Notes: a model not told the origin generated them from the letters alone. Positions 12,601 through 27,600 are shown, numbered from the stretch's first letter. The stretch: DNA of 64,000 nucleotides from Eleusine coracana subsp. coracana (GCA_032690845.1 CM064417.1:28272536-28336535); one strand, 5' to 3'. A program made the numbers and translations.

Positions 12601-15600
12601 TGCTTCCATTTGGCTGGCTTACTGACCCTGGTAATGGTTTATTTATGAGATTTGCTAGTTCTCAGTTACCTAAGATTTTGCATTTCTCTCAGTTATATGT
12701 TGGGAACAAATTAAATATACAAATGAAAAATCTATTTATTGAAAAATTGTTTTTTTTCTTGTAGCTGGAACTTTTAATTACATCGTTCACCTTTTTTTTT
12801 AACATTTTTCTCTTTAATGGTGGAAGTTGGAACTTGGTTCCAATAACAATAAGGCTGAAGCATTTTTTTATTGAAGATGGAAACAAATGTGTACATATGG
12901 AACTTCTTTTTCTTAGAAGTGGAACCTTTTCTTAATGAAAGATGAAACCTTTTGTATTATAAATGTGGAACTTGCCAGATATACATATGGAACTTTTTTT
13001 ACATGTAGATGGAACTATTTTTTCTTGACTGAGATATAAGTGAAATCTTAGTCATCTGATGGAGAGACACACTCTTTATTTATACCTTTCTATCTACTCC
13101 TAATTCCTTTCTTGTACCTGTGAACATTAACAATGAAGCAATATGAGAAAAATTCTGATAGTTTTCTATGAAATGTACATTGTATTTTCTTTTGCAAAAC
13201 TATTAAACATACATATTAGTATGTAATATATAGATATAATGTTGCATGAACAAGCACAGCATGTCCTAGTGGATTAATAGATAATTTTAGTGCATAATAT
13301 TTTTTTTTCTAGTTTTCATTGGTTTTGTACCAATGAATCATAGTCCACAGCATGTGCGCCACAACTGTCCCATGATCTGTTCATAGGAATTGTGTACTGA
13401 ATGTAGAAAGTCTGAACTCCTGTCAAAACAGAAAAAAAACTATGGTCTTTATTTGTCGAACTATGAAACATATAATTCACTTTCATTAGTGATATTTCGA
13501 GTATTTTTGGTGACTACTTTATATCTGTATCTTGTTGTCCCTCTCAACAATGAATCTTTCATATTACTCCAAATGGTAGTTATGACTGTAACTTGATATT
13601 CCATTGATGCAGGTGTAAATCAGGGCCCTCACAGGAAATGTAACCTTACAACTGATGAACAGAAAACACAGGTTTGTAGTTGGGGCCTTCAGTTCCGCTT
13701 TACAGTGTTTTTTTTTTTGAAAGCCTGCTTTACATTGTGTTGCATTAACTTGTCGTTTTGACTTGATCTTACAGATGGCACTTTGGTCAATGGTCAAGTC
13801 ACCTCTCATGTATGGTGGAGATTTGCGACATCTTGATGAAAGTACATTAAGCATAATTACCAATCCGACTTTACTGAAGATAAACCACTATAGTCAAAAT
13901 AACATGGAGGTACCTACCTTTATTTAAGGCTTCCTAAATAGATGATTTTTAGTTTTATGCACAGATCAACAGTAAACTAACTTGTAGATATTTTCAGTTC
14001 CAGTATGTATACAGTGAAAGGACTTCTAGCGAGAAATATCATAGGCACTTCAGGTCTCCGTATCATGTTCACTTGACAAAAAATAATGTTATGGTGGTTG
14101 GTCTCACTGCCTGCAGTGATGAGAAAGCTAGTGGATGGTACATGTTTTCGCAAGAAGGGAAGCCAGATCATGTATGCAGGAACTATGAAGTAAAGTCTGA
14201 CAAAAATATCTCATTTTGCCTGGGTAAAACGAAGCCGCCTCTAGCATCGTAAGCTCCATCCTACTCATGAATTTTGCAGTACAGTACTCAATAAAATGGT
14301 GTATGATTATTTTTATGAATTGTAGGGATGACATTATCATGGAAAAGGAATACCAAGAAAAATTTCATCTTACAATTAAAAAATTTAATACCTGTTTGGA
14401 TGCATCTGCTAGACAACACCGGACAGCCTCAGAGACAAAGACTCCCATGTATTCGAGATGCAAGTGGCATGCAAAGCAGGTAAAGAGATTTAGTTTTGTC
14501 TACCGGTGTATAACAGGGTTTAGGGTATATAACACCAGAAGCATAAGTTTGCATTTGCACTGGTTATCTTTTTCTCTTATAGAATTCCGGAAATCCTTTT
14601 AACAGTGCCACAAAAACTACCTATTATAAAACAGTTTCTTTTTTTTAAATCATGAAAAGTTTTGTGTATCCAAGTTACAGCCGTAGGACTTACTGTCACG
14701 TCACTCACATGTTCTCAACCTGCTTAGTAACTGAATTCCATTATTACTCGTATGAATGATAACTGCAGATGTGGGAACTGAATGACAAGGGAAACCTTGT
14801 GAGTAGCTACTCAAGATTATGTGCCACAGTGGAATCGGTGCAGGAGCAAGGTATACTTACGTTACTTTGTTATTGGTAAATTAATTAAAAGAATTACACA
14901 ATTGGCACAATTCTTTGTGCAACAGGTACTGCTGGAACTCGTGCATGGGTTGCAACAGGAAGTAAAGGTTAGTGTAGAACTCCTGTGAAGTTGATAAACT
15001 TATTATGAAATATCATCATGTCTCTTAGTACCTTCTGATTATTTGTTGCCTATGCCAATATGTGATAACTCACAACCATAATTTCAATATTTTCTTATGG
15101 GAATCATTTTTGTGTCTGGATGTGTGTTCGTGTTGATAAAATCTTGCTTTTATGATACACCGTGATGTTCTTTGTGTAACTAAATAATAAGTCTCAACGA
15201 GATTGATTGATGGTGATGTTAAGAGGCGTTAAGAAGTTATTTAGATGATGTATTTTAGAGAGATTGCAGAAACTTACTTTTGAAGCTTGAACTGTAGAGG
15301 GAAAAGTCAGACCAGATTCTGTGGGAAGGGGGAATTTGTGCTGATACCTGCATCAAGTAGTCTTCTGCTTTTACCATACACTTGTTGTGGGTAGATAGGT
15401 TTAGGGCTTACGCTCCCCCGGAGCTTAGGAGATTTAGGCGAGAGAAAGAGATTTGTTTGTTAATTCTTGCTTGCCTTTATTCATAATTCCCCTCTCCTTA
15501 TATAGAGAGGTAATCGACTTACAGATTTTCCTAATCTGACTAAGACTCTACTTTTGGAAGCTAACTTTATCTCTATCTATGAAAATCCTAACTGATCTAA

Positions 15601-18600
15601 ACTGATGACTCAAACTTGGCAAGCAACAGCCTTACGGCTTACTCCTTGGCGCCGGCAGTCCTATTCCTTCTGGAGTACTGCCTGCCCCACATAACAACAC
15701 TTCTTTCCTCTCTAGTGAAATAGTTTGAGACACGAGAGAATTGGACAATGCCGCACACAGCAAAAGGCTGTGAGGCGCCTGGTTTGTACTAAATGGCACT
15801 AAGCCATATTACTTGGAATACAGGCTGATTGGAAAAGGCTCCCATCTAAGCCAGAAAAATAACAGATCACAGAATGTATCGCATCTAACTATACATTGTA
15901 GGGTAGACTAATAGTAATAAGGAAGTAGAAAATTTTCTATCATTTAGTAAACATGTGATTCCACTATTTCCACCTAAGACGCAGATCCAGCATGGCTCCT
16001 TTTGCAAATTTGTCTTCATTTAGGAGTGTGTTAGTATTCCTTCTTCTAATATACATGAGGACTCAGTTCAAAACAAAATATACATGAGGATTTCATTCGA
16101 TGCTGGACTCTTTGCCCCTGTTTAACCCTAGGTAGAAAAGCCTTCAGGATCTGCCTGAGATCTTAAAACACAATCCACTTTGCACAATTTTGACTGGGGG
16201 TGAAATGGCCTTTTAATTTCTGTTACTTGCATTAGAAGGGGCTACATACACAGTGATCTGTGAACTGTGGCTAGATAGTCAACCATCACAGTGGATCCTA
16301 GAGGATAAAGAAAAGTCAGAGGTGTTTGATCCCTTACCTCCATTTTTTGAGATGTTCCTCTTTCTCAATTAAGCAGCAAAGCAGCTTCTGTTAGGCTTGG
16401 CTTATGCCGCTACCGTTTGGTTCAGTTAATAAAAATCCGCTCAACAGTTCACTTAATGTCCCCTTTCTAAATAAAAATCCGCTGAACAGTTCACTTAATG
16501 TCCCCTTTTTTTCTTGAATACACAAGAGAGTTGCATATCTTTGTATTATATAGAGAAAAAAAGGGCCGTAGATAAAACCCCTCATGACGGGACCATACCA
16601 GAGGAGGTTAATACACGATCACGCTGATATCACCCGTTACAGATGGAAACAAACGACCACACACACCTATACCCTCATCCTGATGTTCCTTACACCATGA
16701 AGCTGTAGAGCTTGAAGCTTTCGTGCCCCAGCCATGCACCACAGTTTATACTCGTCCCTGAAATTGGCTCATGGCTTCCTTAACTGAACTTAATGTCCCC
16801 TTTCTGGCCCCATCAGTGAAGCAACTGCTACTTTATCAGATAGTTTTCTTGCAGGCAAGGCAAGTCAGTCCTTTTTTCTTATCAGACGCCCTTTGAAACG
16901 CCTGGGATGAAGAAATCTCTCTAATCCTTTCCCAATAATGTGTTGTGTACATTGAATGCATCTGTCTAGTTTTAGTTTCCACCAAAAAGTTATACACGTA
17001 GTTTGACAAAGGCATACTTTCTTCGTTGATGCAATTCTCATTCAATTTCAAGTTACTATTACTATTCTTTCTGGAAGCACAATAACATGATTTCGGTGCA
17101 TTGCCTCATCCAGACAGCATTTAACTTGACTTGGACAATAATTATATTAAAGGATGATTATATAAAATTCATTAAGGCATGACGCATGGCCTTGGAGAAA
17201 ACAATGACATTCTTATCATTCTCCTCCCTTTCTGAATCTAAAAAATGAATTCAGACCAGCGGTAAAGCTATTGATTGTATTACCGCTATTGAATACATTT
17301 GCTATTGAATATGTGTACTCGTATGGATGCTCAAAAAAAACATACTCGTTTGCAAATGTGAAACAAGTATGAAATCAGATAGATTTGTTGTCCTAATTGA
17401 AACAATTCCAGTTTCTAGTGATGGCATTTGGTTTAGATTCTTCTCTTTTTGGGTATTCAAGAGAAACATCTTTTCGGGTCAGCAACCGGGGCACCCACGT
17501 CCGCAGAGCGCTTCCCCTGAGTGTTGACCGGAGTGGAGCAGGGTTTGCAGTCAGTCATCCCTGCCCGCTCCAGTATATCAAGAGCATACTGTCACTGGTG
17601 GAGAAAGAGGCCAGAGGGACGAGGCTCCACAGTGACACCCAGAAAGTGATGGAGCACACCCAGATCCTTCATGGAAAACTCACGCTGCAGTGACTGAATG
17701 ATACTCTGGAGGAAGGCCTGACTGGAAGCAGTGAGGATGATGTCATCAACATAGAGCAGTAGGTAGGCAGCATCAGAGCCCCGACGGTAGACAAACAGGG
17801 ATGTGTCAGACTTGCACTCAGTGAAGCCCAACGTGGCCAAGAACGTGGCAAACCGAGAGTACCACGCCCGAGGAGCCTGCTTCAGGCCATAGAGAGACTT
17901 GTTGAGGCGGCAGACCAGATCCGGACGACTAGAGTCCACAAACCCCGTTGGCTGACTGCAGTAGACTCTCTCTGTCAGTGTCTCATGGAGGAAGGCATTC
18001 TTCACATCGAGCTGGTGTACGGGCCAGGAGCGGGAGAGAGCCAGTGAGAGGACTGTGCACACTGTGGCCGGCTTCACCACCGGACTGAAAGTCTCGTCGT
18101 AGTCCACACCAGGCCGCTGGGTGAAGCCCTGAAGAACCCAGCGAGCCTTGTAGCGCTCCACGGAGCCGTCGGCCTGACGCTTGTGCGTCCATATCCACTT
18201 GCCGGTGACCACATTGCAACCAGACGGACGTGACACGAGGTCCCACGTTTGGTTGGCAAGAAGAGCCGTGTAATCCTCCTCCATGGCCTGACGCCAGTGA
18301 GGATCTGCCAGGACATCACGGACGGAGGAGGGCACGGGTGAAACTCTCGGCTCCGCCTCGACGGCAGAGAGAACACCGCCGCCCGTCTTGTCACCATGGG
18401 ATGAGTGTGCTCAGGATCCCGATGGATGACAAGCGGGTGGTACACCTCCGGGTCGAGCCGAGAGCGAGCCCGAGAGCGTACTGCCGGCTCAGGCGGAGGC
18501 GGAGAGACCACGGCTCCGGTACCGGCGCCACACGACGCCTGCAGACCTGCACCGGCTCGGCGAAGCGGGCAGCGAAACCCGGAGGCTCCTGCGGCGCTGG

Positions 18601-21600
18601 AAGTGGCGACGGGGCCGTGCGTGGCGCAGGCGAAGACTCCGGTGCCACGCGTGGCGCAGCAGAAGGCTCTGGGGCCGCGCGTGGCGCAGCAGAAGACTTC
18701 GGTGCCGCGTGTGGCGCGGTAGAAGGCTCTGGGGCCGCGCGTGGCGCAGCAGAAGACTTCGGTGCCGCGCGTGGCGCGGTAGAAGGCTCCGGGGCCGCGT
18801 GCGGCGTGGTAAAAGACTCCGGTGCCGCGCGTGGCGTAGCAGAGATCGCCGAGGAACCTGTTGAAAAGGGGTAAACAGAAGTAGGGGGCTGAACCACCGG
18901 GTCAGTCGAAAAAACGGACTCGAGGTCAGGATCATAGCCTGCTCCCACTCCTCATCACGGCCTTTTCCGCAACCCACCTCGGTATGATCACCTTCGGGTC
19001 TTCGGGTGCGCCTGCTACCTTAACACCTCCGCCACTGCTCCACACAAGTTGGCGCCTCGATCGACTCGGTGTGTTTTCCTTGGCTACTCCCCCGATCACA
19101 AGGGGTATCGTTGCTTCGATCTCCCCTCCCGCCGTGTCCTTATCTCCCGCCACGTTATGTTTGATGAGTCGGACTTCCCGTACTCCACCTCCACTACGCC
19201 CTCACCTAGGCCATGGTGGGAAGACGGTTGAGGAGGCAGGTGGCTGTATGAAGGCCGTCGGCACAAAAGCGGGCAGGAAGGGAGGCCTGGAGGAGAATGG
19301 TGCGCACGACATCGTTCGTGGTGCGAATCATCCGCTCAGCCTTGCCGTTTTGAGGTGAGGTATACGGGCACGATATGCACAGGTGAACACCGCGAGAGCG
19401 GAAGAAGTCACGGGAGGCGTGATTGTCAAACTCACGGCCGTTGTCACACTGGACGGCCTTGACGGTGAGCCTGAACTGAGTGGAAACCCAAGCAAAGAAG
19501 CGGAGGAGGGTAGGGAAGGTGTCAGACTTGGCACGCAGCGGAAAAATCGAAGAGTAATGAGAGGAATCATCCATAATGATCAAGTAATACTTATAGCCAG
19601 ACATACTGATGACAGGAGAAGTCCACAAATCATAGTGAATAAGATCAAAGGCATGACTCGTATGCGAAGAAGAAGAAAAAGGAAGTCTAACATGACGACC
19701 TAACTGACACGCATGACAAAGATGCTCATCAGGAGTCCTAGTATAATAAAGATCTGCACTACGACTGAGACGGGCCAAAACGTTGCGGTCAGGGTGCCCG
19801 AGCCGGCGGTGCCAAGTCGTGGATGACGGGGTGGTCGCAAAAGCCGATGAAGGAGGCGACGACGAAGAAGCGGAAGCAGGAAGACGAAGGGTGTAAAGGG
19901 GCCCCGTGCTATCACATCGGAGGAGCGGACGCCGGGTAGCCGAATCTTTCACAATAAGACCAGAAGACTCAAATTCAACAGAGCAAGAATTATCAGCGGT
20001 AAATTGGCGAATAGAAAGAAGGTTATGAACCATCTATAGGGCAACAAGAACATTCGGAAGGCGAAAAAACCAAGAGCAGACCCCACAGAGGTGACCGGAA
20101 GACAAGTGCCATCCCCAACCATGATGGAGGAAGGGCACGAGGGAGGAGGAGGGTGGACGGAGGATAAAATACCGGCATCCGGCGGAGTGTGGTACGAGGC
20201 ACCCGAGTCGGCGATCCACTCCGTGCTGACCGGCGGGTTCAGGCCCAAGGTGCTGAAGGACTGAGCCAGAGCCGCCTGGTCCCATTCCCAAGGTCAGGTC
20301 GGCGGCTGACCGAGCGGAGCAGGGGCAGTCCAGGCCTGGAAGGGCCACATGAAGATGCGTCCGGACCATGGGTTGTTGAAGGATGGCCAGGGTGCACCAC
20401 CAGGGGCAGGAGTCGAGGTCGTAGAAGCCGGAGCAGTAGTACTCCCCTGACGGCCCCCCTCCCCCCCGAAGCCACCGCTACGCCCCCCCCCCCCCCCCCC
20501 CCGACGGTGGTGGCAACCACGCCCCCCCCCCCTGCGGGCGCAGGTGGAGTAGCGTCGAGGAGAGAGGTGGCTGGCGGGGCAATGGAGGTCGGTGGGGGCA
20601 GCCACGAGTGCGGTGGAGGAGCCAGAGGAGGGCGGTCCCGGCGTGAGTCCGCGGGTGATCTCATCCAGAACGAGGTCGTCCCAAACCTGCAGGAAAGAGG
20701 GGAAAGGTCGCTGTCAAGAGATCCATGTCCGTAGGAGGTCGAAATTTCTGCTAATACCCCACCGGACATTGAGGACCAGGATCCGGTCGCTCACCGGGCA
20801 GCCGAGGTCGTGAAGTGCATCGGCCATACCCTTCATCCTCCTGCAGTACTCACCAACGGAGAGGTCGCCCTGCTGGAAGGTGCAGAACGACGCGTCGAGG
20901 TGGAGCGCACGGGCCTCAGCGTTGCCAATGAACTGGGCCTCGAGAGCCAGCCAGGCCTCGCGCGCGGTGCCGCCGTGCGACCGGACGATGTCTTGGAGAT
21001 CGAGGGAGATGGTCCCAAAGATCCAGGACATGGTGATGCTGTCGAGGCGCAGCCAGGCCGCGTCGCGCGTCGCCTGTGGCGTGTCGGCGAGCGGGTGGTC
21101 GTCGAGGGCGTAGCGGCGGAAGGCGAGGAGGACCTGGTCGCGCCAGCGCCTGTAGGAAGAGGAACCGGAGTCGAGAACGACGGAGACCAGGGCCCGAATG
21201 TTTTGGACGCCGATGGCCTGGAGGTGGAGCTGGAGGATCATCGGATCGGTCGCATCGTGGCGGTGGGCCGGAGGTGGACGAGACGAGGATGTCGCGGCGT
21301 CGGTGACGGGAGCGACGGGCTGGTGGGCGACGGCGGTGTCGAGGTAGTGCTGAACCTCAGTAGTCCGGTGATGGAGGGCGTCTACGGCGGCGAGCTCGCG
21401 CTCCCAAGCGAGTGCAGCCGCACGGGCACGCTCCACGGCCACGGTGGCCTCGGTCTAGCGGCGATCAAGTCAGCGTCGGTCGAGGCGGCCCCGTCGGTGA
21501 GGACCGGCCAGCCCACGACAGGAGCCGAGGCGGCCGCGGGCTATAGTGACGGTGGCATGCCTAGGCCAGTGTACGGCACAGGGGCCAGCCCACCTGTGGC

Positions 21601-24600
21601 GACGAGGACGGGCCCACAGGACGGTGGCGGCGAGGCGCGGCCCGCAGCGGTGGTCGGCGGCGGCACGGCGATGCCGGCAGCGGCTGCGGTGAGGCCGGTG
21701 GCGGCGCGGAGGGGCCCGTGGCAGCCGGCGGCGGCGCGGCAGGGCCCGCTGCGGCGGCGGCCAGATCCGAGCCGCCGGTAGCCAGATCAGCGCCACCTGC
21801 GGCCGGATCGGTAGCGGCGGCGCCCGCCTGGGCAAGAGCGGCGTGTGGGCGAAGGCCGCGGCGACAGCGGCGCCGGCGGCGGCAGCTGGTGCGCTGGCGG
21901 CGGCGAGAGCGGCCGCGTACGAGGGAGGGAGGGAGGGAGGGAAGAGGAGGAGGGAGGAGGTGGCCGACGACCGGCCATGGCGGCGGCGGCGAGGTCACCG
22001 GCGGCGGCGGCTGGGTGGGAGGGAGAGGAGGAGAGGAAGAAATCTAGCTCTATACCATGTTGGAGAAAGTGTTCATTGTATTCCTCTAAACCCTAGAAGG
22101 GTGAGTAAATATATCCCTATACATGGGCCTCTATGGGCGAAATATGCACATTACTACTATGGGCTACAAACATATCACTAATAGGTTTTATTCACCGCTT
22201 CACTTTGACCGTCCGTTTGAAGATGGAATGCAGTGCTCATGGTCATCGTGCAGCTGGATGCAGAGAACAATTCTTATGGATGCGCCAGAGCTATAAAATA
22301 AGCATATTTGCTGAAGCAATCTACAACAGTGAAAATGACTGATTTGCCAGCCACCTTTGGAAACCCTTCCACAAAATCCATAGATATATCCGACCAAATA
22401 GAATTCGGTACCGGTAACGGAGCAAGAAGACCTGCTGGATGGAGGTGCTCTATTTTGTGCCGCTAACATGTCGCACAAGCTCGTACCCAATCTTGGAATA
22501 CTATACGGGCATTTTGGGTATGGAAGTCCCGGCGAAAGCGATGAAGAGTCCGTTGCACACCCTCATGAGTCCCATCATGCACAACGGCTAGTATAGATGG
22601 CAGCACCCATGAAGATGGTGGAATGTATATGCGTCCATTGAACATAACCAAGCCACCAGTAACCGTCCATGGCGCTTGTAATTCTCCTGCGGTTATTTGA
22701 TCTCGGAGAGCTACCAGAACGGGTCGGTATCTGTGGCTGTGCGAACCTCTTCCAGCAGCGCAAAGGTTGGCGCGGAGATAGCATGGATGCCCTCCTGATC
22801 CTCATCCTTTCGTGGAAGTGTTTCACCCACAATGTTCTACTTCCCCGGCTTATATTCCACCGTGAAATCGAACCCCAGAATTTTGCTGACCCATTGGTGT
22901 TGCGGCACTGTAGCGAGGCGCTGATCTAAGAGAAATTTCAAACTTTAATGATCCGTCTTGACAAGAAATTGGCATCCTCACAGGTATGGTCTCCAATGTC
23001 GAATTGCCTGTACCAGACCGATGAGCTCGCGCTTGTAAGCTGCCAGATCCTGATGGCGAGGTGCACTGGCCTGCTGAAGAACGCAATTGGACCGGCGCCC
23101 TGATGAAGCACAACATCTACTCCGGAACCTGATGCATCGCATTCCACCGTGAAAGACTTGTCAAAATTTAGGAGGCACAAAACCGGGGCAGTGGTGAGAG
23201 CCTGTTTGAGCCTGTCAAATGCCGTTGTTGCCTCGTTTGCCAAGAAAAACCATCTTTGCACAATAACCGGGTTAGTGGTGTAGCAATGGAGCCAAAATCT
23301 TTGATGAACTTACGATAGTATCCAACGAGGCCCAGGAACCCGCGGAATGCACGAGCTGAGCGCGGAGGTGGCCAGTCCACCACCGCCTGAATCTTGGAGC
23401 TGTCCATGGCGACGCCGCCCGCTGAGACAACGTGGCCTAAGTGGCCCACTGTTTCCTTAGCAAACGAACACTTGGAGTGCTTGACGTAAAGCTCATGACG
23501 CCACAAAACCTCCAAGACAGCACGTAGGTGGCAAATGTGGATCGACCATGACGGGCTGTAAATAAGAATGTCGTCGAAGAATATCAGCACGAATTTGCGG
23601 AGAAAGGGTCGCAGGACTTCATTCATCAAAGCTTGAAAAGTAGCTGGCGCGTTGGATAGACCAAAGGGCATCACCAAGAACTCATATAGATGATCATGGG
23701 TGTGGAATGCCGTCTTTGCAATGTCTTCAGCGTGCATGCGAATTTGATTATATCCGGAGCGTAGATCCAGCTTGGTGAAGAATGCAGCCCCGTGAAGTTC
23801 GTCCAGCAACTCATCTACAATGGGTATCAGAAATTTGTCCTTGATCATGCGCTCATTCAAGGCCCTGTAGTCCACACAGAAGTGCCAGGAGCCATCGACT
23901 TTCTTGACCAGCAGAACTGGTGAGGAGAACGACGAAGAGCTGCATTGAATTAGGCCCTGCTCCAGCATGAGACGGCATGGACGTTCGAGCTCATCCTTTT
24001 GATAGGCCGGATATCGGTACGGGCAAGCTGCAACTGGTTGCGTGCCGTGCTTCAGATGGATCCGGTGGTCGCGGAAGCGTTGTGGTGGAAGGCCGTGAAG
24101 TTCCTCAAAGACATCCACGAAATCCTCCAGAAGACCGTGCAGCAGATCTCGGTCGTCACAACGGAGAAGGCGGGGTTTGACAGGCCCCGAAGCTCCCTAC
24201 CACTCAATACGCCAATCGAGATGCCAGAAAGACATGTGAAGGTGGCCAAATGTTGGCAAGAACACTCACACACTCACAGGTTTTATCAGCTCACACTTGT
24301 GATCTTAGGCTAGAATAGCTGAATATTGCATATGGCCATTGAGGCCTATTTATATACGTAGCAGGTCGGTTTGCTTTGGCAATCGCCTGAACACCACTTG
24401 CCTGCAACACTGCAGGCCAACTGCTATTTCTACACTTCTATGCTAAGCTACCTTACTAGCTAAGTAAATAAGCAGTTGTGCTAGCAGCTGCATCAGCAGC
24501 TCTGATGTAAGCATAAACTGCTGACTGTCAATGGTGCTTTGATCACCTTTCAGCCAAGGTTCACTCATCAATCACCCCTTGAAACTTGGTTGTTCTTCAT

Positions 24601-27600
24601 CTTTTAGGCTTCAATCATCCCAATTTTGCTGTGCAGCTCTTCAAATTGTATCCTCCCAATGGTTTGGCCAAGATATCAGCAATTTCGTCTTTTGTCCTGA
24701 TATAGCTCACCCAAGTCTTGCATTGTTCAACACAGTCCGTGATGAAATGGTACCTTGTGTCGATATGCTTGCTGCGTTCATGGAAGACTGGATTCTTGCT
24801 TAGTTCGATTGCTGCTTTGTTGTCCATCTTGAGCTCGAATGGATCAGCCTTTCTGCCTTGCAATTCTCCTAATAGTCTTGCAAGCCAAATTCCTTGGCAA
24901 GCAGCAGAGGTAGCAGCATACTGTGCATCACATGAGGAGAGTGCCACAACTTGCTGTTTCAGCGAGTACCAACTGATTGGGCAGCCGTCGAGGAAGAAGA
25001 TGCCGCCACTAGTGCTCTTGCGTGTGTCGATGTCACCGGCCGTGTCACTGTCAGAGTAACCGACGAGCTTGGCATTCTTCATTTCTCCTTGCTTGTAGCA
25101 GAGACCGTGAGACAGAGTGCAGCGAGGTAGCGCAGAATCCTCTTTACTGTGGCAACATGCTCTGTCGTCAGGGCCTCCATGAAGCGGCTGACATAGCTGA
25201 CGGTGAAGGCGATGTCAGGGCGCGTGTGGGTGAGGTAGCGTAGGCTCCCCGCAATGCTTCTGTATGTCGTCACATCCGCCGGTGCTGAGCGGCTCCATGG
25301 GCATCAGGCAGGGATTGCATCCCTGCATTCCTCCAGCGGCGATGATCTTGGCGGCGTAGGCGGACTCGGAGAGAGAAATTTCATTCTTCCCCTGCTTCAC
25401 TTCGATGCCGAGGTAGAAGGAGAGCAATCCTAGATCGCTCATTTTGAATTTGGCCTTTATCTCTGCCTTAGATTTCTCGATCTCCTTTGAATTGCCGCCT
25501 GTGATGATGAGATCATCCACAGACTCCAATTAGGAGCCTTTGGTCGTTGTTGCCGCGGGTGTAAACACCATGCTCGGAGGCGCACCGCGTGAAGCCGAGT
25601 TGGAGCAGGCTGGCATCAAGCTTCACATTCCACGCGCGCGGTGCTTGGCGCAGACCGTAGAGTGCCTTGTCGAGGCGGTAGAGGAGGTGCTCCTTCCCTT
25701 TGGTGAGGAAGTCGGGTGGCTGTTTGACGTACACCTCCTCCTTGAGATCACCGTTGAGGAAGGCAGACTCGATGTCGAGGTGGTGAAGCTTCCAGCCAGC
25801 ATGTGCCACCATGGCGATCATGAGTCTTACGGACTCAAGTCGAGCCACTGGCGCGAACACTTCATCGAAGTCGACGTCGGCGCGCTGGACGTAGCCTTTC
25901 GCTACCAGGCGGGCCTTGTGGCGGACGACATTGCCGGCGGCATCCTTCTTCAGCTTGTAAACCCACCAGAGTCCAATTGGACGTTGTCCAGGCGGGAGTT
26001 CGACGAGGCGCCATGTCTTGTTCTCCTCTACCGCCTGAATTTCTTACTCCATGGCTCGCCACCACTCGGTCTTCTTTTCCGCTTCAGCAAATGTGGCCGG
26101 CTCTTGGGCGCTCAACATGTGGAGCTCTGCCTCCGCCATCTCGCGTACAGCCAGGCCGAGCAGAGGCGCGCCGTCGCCGAGGATGTTGTCGACTCGGCGG
26201 AAGCGCACAGGCGTGTCGCCGTGCTCTGCATCAAGGTTCTGCTCTGCATTTGCTGGTGGTGAGGCAAACTCGATGACGGGTGCTGGAGCAGGGGAGTCCG
26301 GTGGTGTTGCAGCCGGAGATGGCAGCACTGGAGGTGGACTCGCCGGTGGTGTGCCGGGTCCAGAGGCTGCACCCCCATGATCTGGACTCACGGGTGCAGG
26401 TGCGCCATACGTCATGGTTGTGGACTCGATGACGAATTCTCCAGGGTGCTTGACTTCTTCTTCTTCCTTGCTTCAGTTCCAGCTATGCTTTTCGTCGAAC
26501 ACCACGTCACGAGTGATGTTGATGCGCTGGGACACAGGATCGAACACCCTGTAGGCCTTGGTGCCTGCCTCATAGCCGATGAAGATGACGGGGATGCTGC
26601 GGTCTTCAAGCTTGGCTTGGTGCGGCTTCATCTTCTTCATAAAGGCAACGCGCCCGAAGGTGCGTAGGAAGCTCACCGTCGGCTCCTTGCCATACCAGGC
26701 CTCATACGGCGTCTTGCCGTCAAGCGCCTTGGTAGGTGTTCTATTTAGGAGAAACACGGCCATCGTGACCGCTTCTTCCCAGAACATGGCTGGCATGTCA
26801 TGTTGCTTGAGCAGCCTTCTCGCCGTCGTCACGATCGTCTGATTCCTGCGCTCCATAACACCATTTTGTTGCGGGGAGTATGGAGCCGAGTGATGGTGTT
26901 GGATACCTTCCGAAGCGTAGTAGTCGCCGAACTCGACGGAGGTGAATTCTCCGCCATAGTCCGTGCGCAGGATCTTGAGCTTACGGATGCTCTCCAGTTC
27001 TACTGCTGCCTAGAAGCGCTTGATTGCCGCCGGTGCGTCGCTTTTGGCCGCCAGCAGCATCAACCACATGAAGCGGTTGTAATCGTCGACCATCAACCAT
27101 CAGGAGGAAGTATTTCTTGCCGTCGGGAGTTGCTGGAGTGATGGGGCCACAGATATCGCCATGGACTAAGTCGAGGGCGTGCTCGGCACGGTACTTCGCC
27201 TGTGTAGGGAATGGCGATCGGCGCTGCTTGGTGATGACGCAGGTGTCGCAGAATTGGTCTGCGTGCTCGATTGCCGGGAGGCCGCGCACCATGTCCTTCT
27301 TGGTGAGTTGCCGGAGCGCGTCGAAGTGGATGTGGTCGAAACGTTCGTGCCATCTCCAAGTGACGTCGTCTCGGCAGGCAGCAAGGCAGAGCGGCTGCGT
27401 GATGTCGAGGCGCATGACGTAGAGTCGATTGCAGCCACGCTCGATTCTTGCAAGCAGCTTCTGGCTGCGATCCCAAATCCGCAGCGTGTCGTCCTTGATC
27501 TCCACCGTGGCGCCATTTTCATCCAGCTGGCCTACAGAGACGATGTTCTTCTTGAGCTGAGGGATGTAGTAGACACCCGTCAAGGCTCGATGCTCGCCGT

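Larger units (their letters stand above)
17476..22183 (-). mobile_element. Copia retrotransposon 1 (Ale-like), truncated at its 3' end
   Basis: Reading leftwards it has a 5' LTR (22058-22183), a PBS, gag, protease, integrase, an inverted piece, a repetitive linker and reverse transcriptase. It stops inside the RNase H region at about 17476, with no 3' LTR. The right side abuts a Gypsy integrase sequence (motif QTDGQSEAVNKT, minus strand, about 22184-22219), so it inserted into that element. The short LTR and UBN2-type gag suit the Ale lineage. Confidence 0.88.

Noticed and set aside
15383..17426. Reading the whole 2.05-kb direct repeat as a long LTR (starts TG, ends CA)
   Set aside because: The TSD acact, the PBS and the TATA/AATAAA layout place the LTR end at 15696 and 31153. 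The rest runs directly into the exon 14 acceptor and is native intron.
18230..18874. Ala/Gly-repeat protein on the plus strand
   Set aside because: Shadow of the tandem repeat in the Copia-1 linker.
20810..21781. 323-aa plus-strand open frame
   Set aside because: It is antisense to the Copia-1 gag, which has clear family motifs on the minus strand; GC-rich sequence keeps the shadow open.
25540..26262. 240-aa plus-strand open frame
   Set aside because: Antisense to the Copia-2 RT and linker; no motif of its own.
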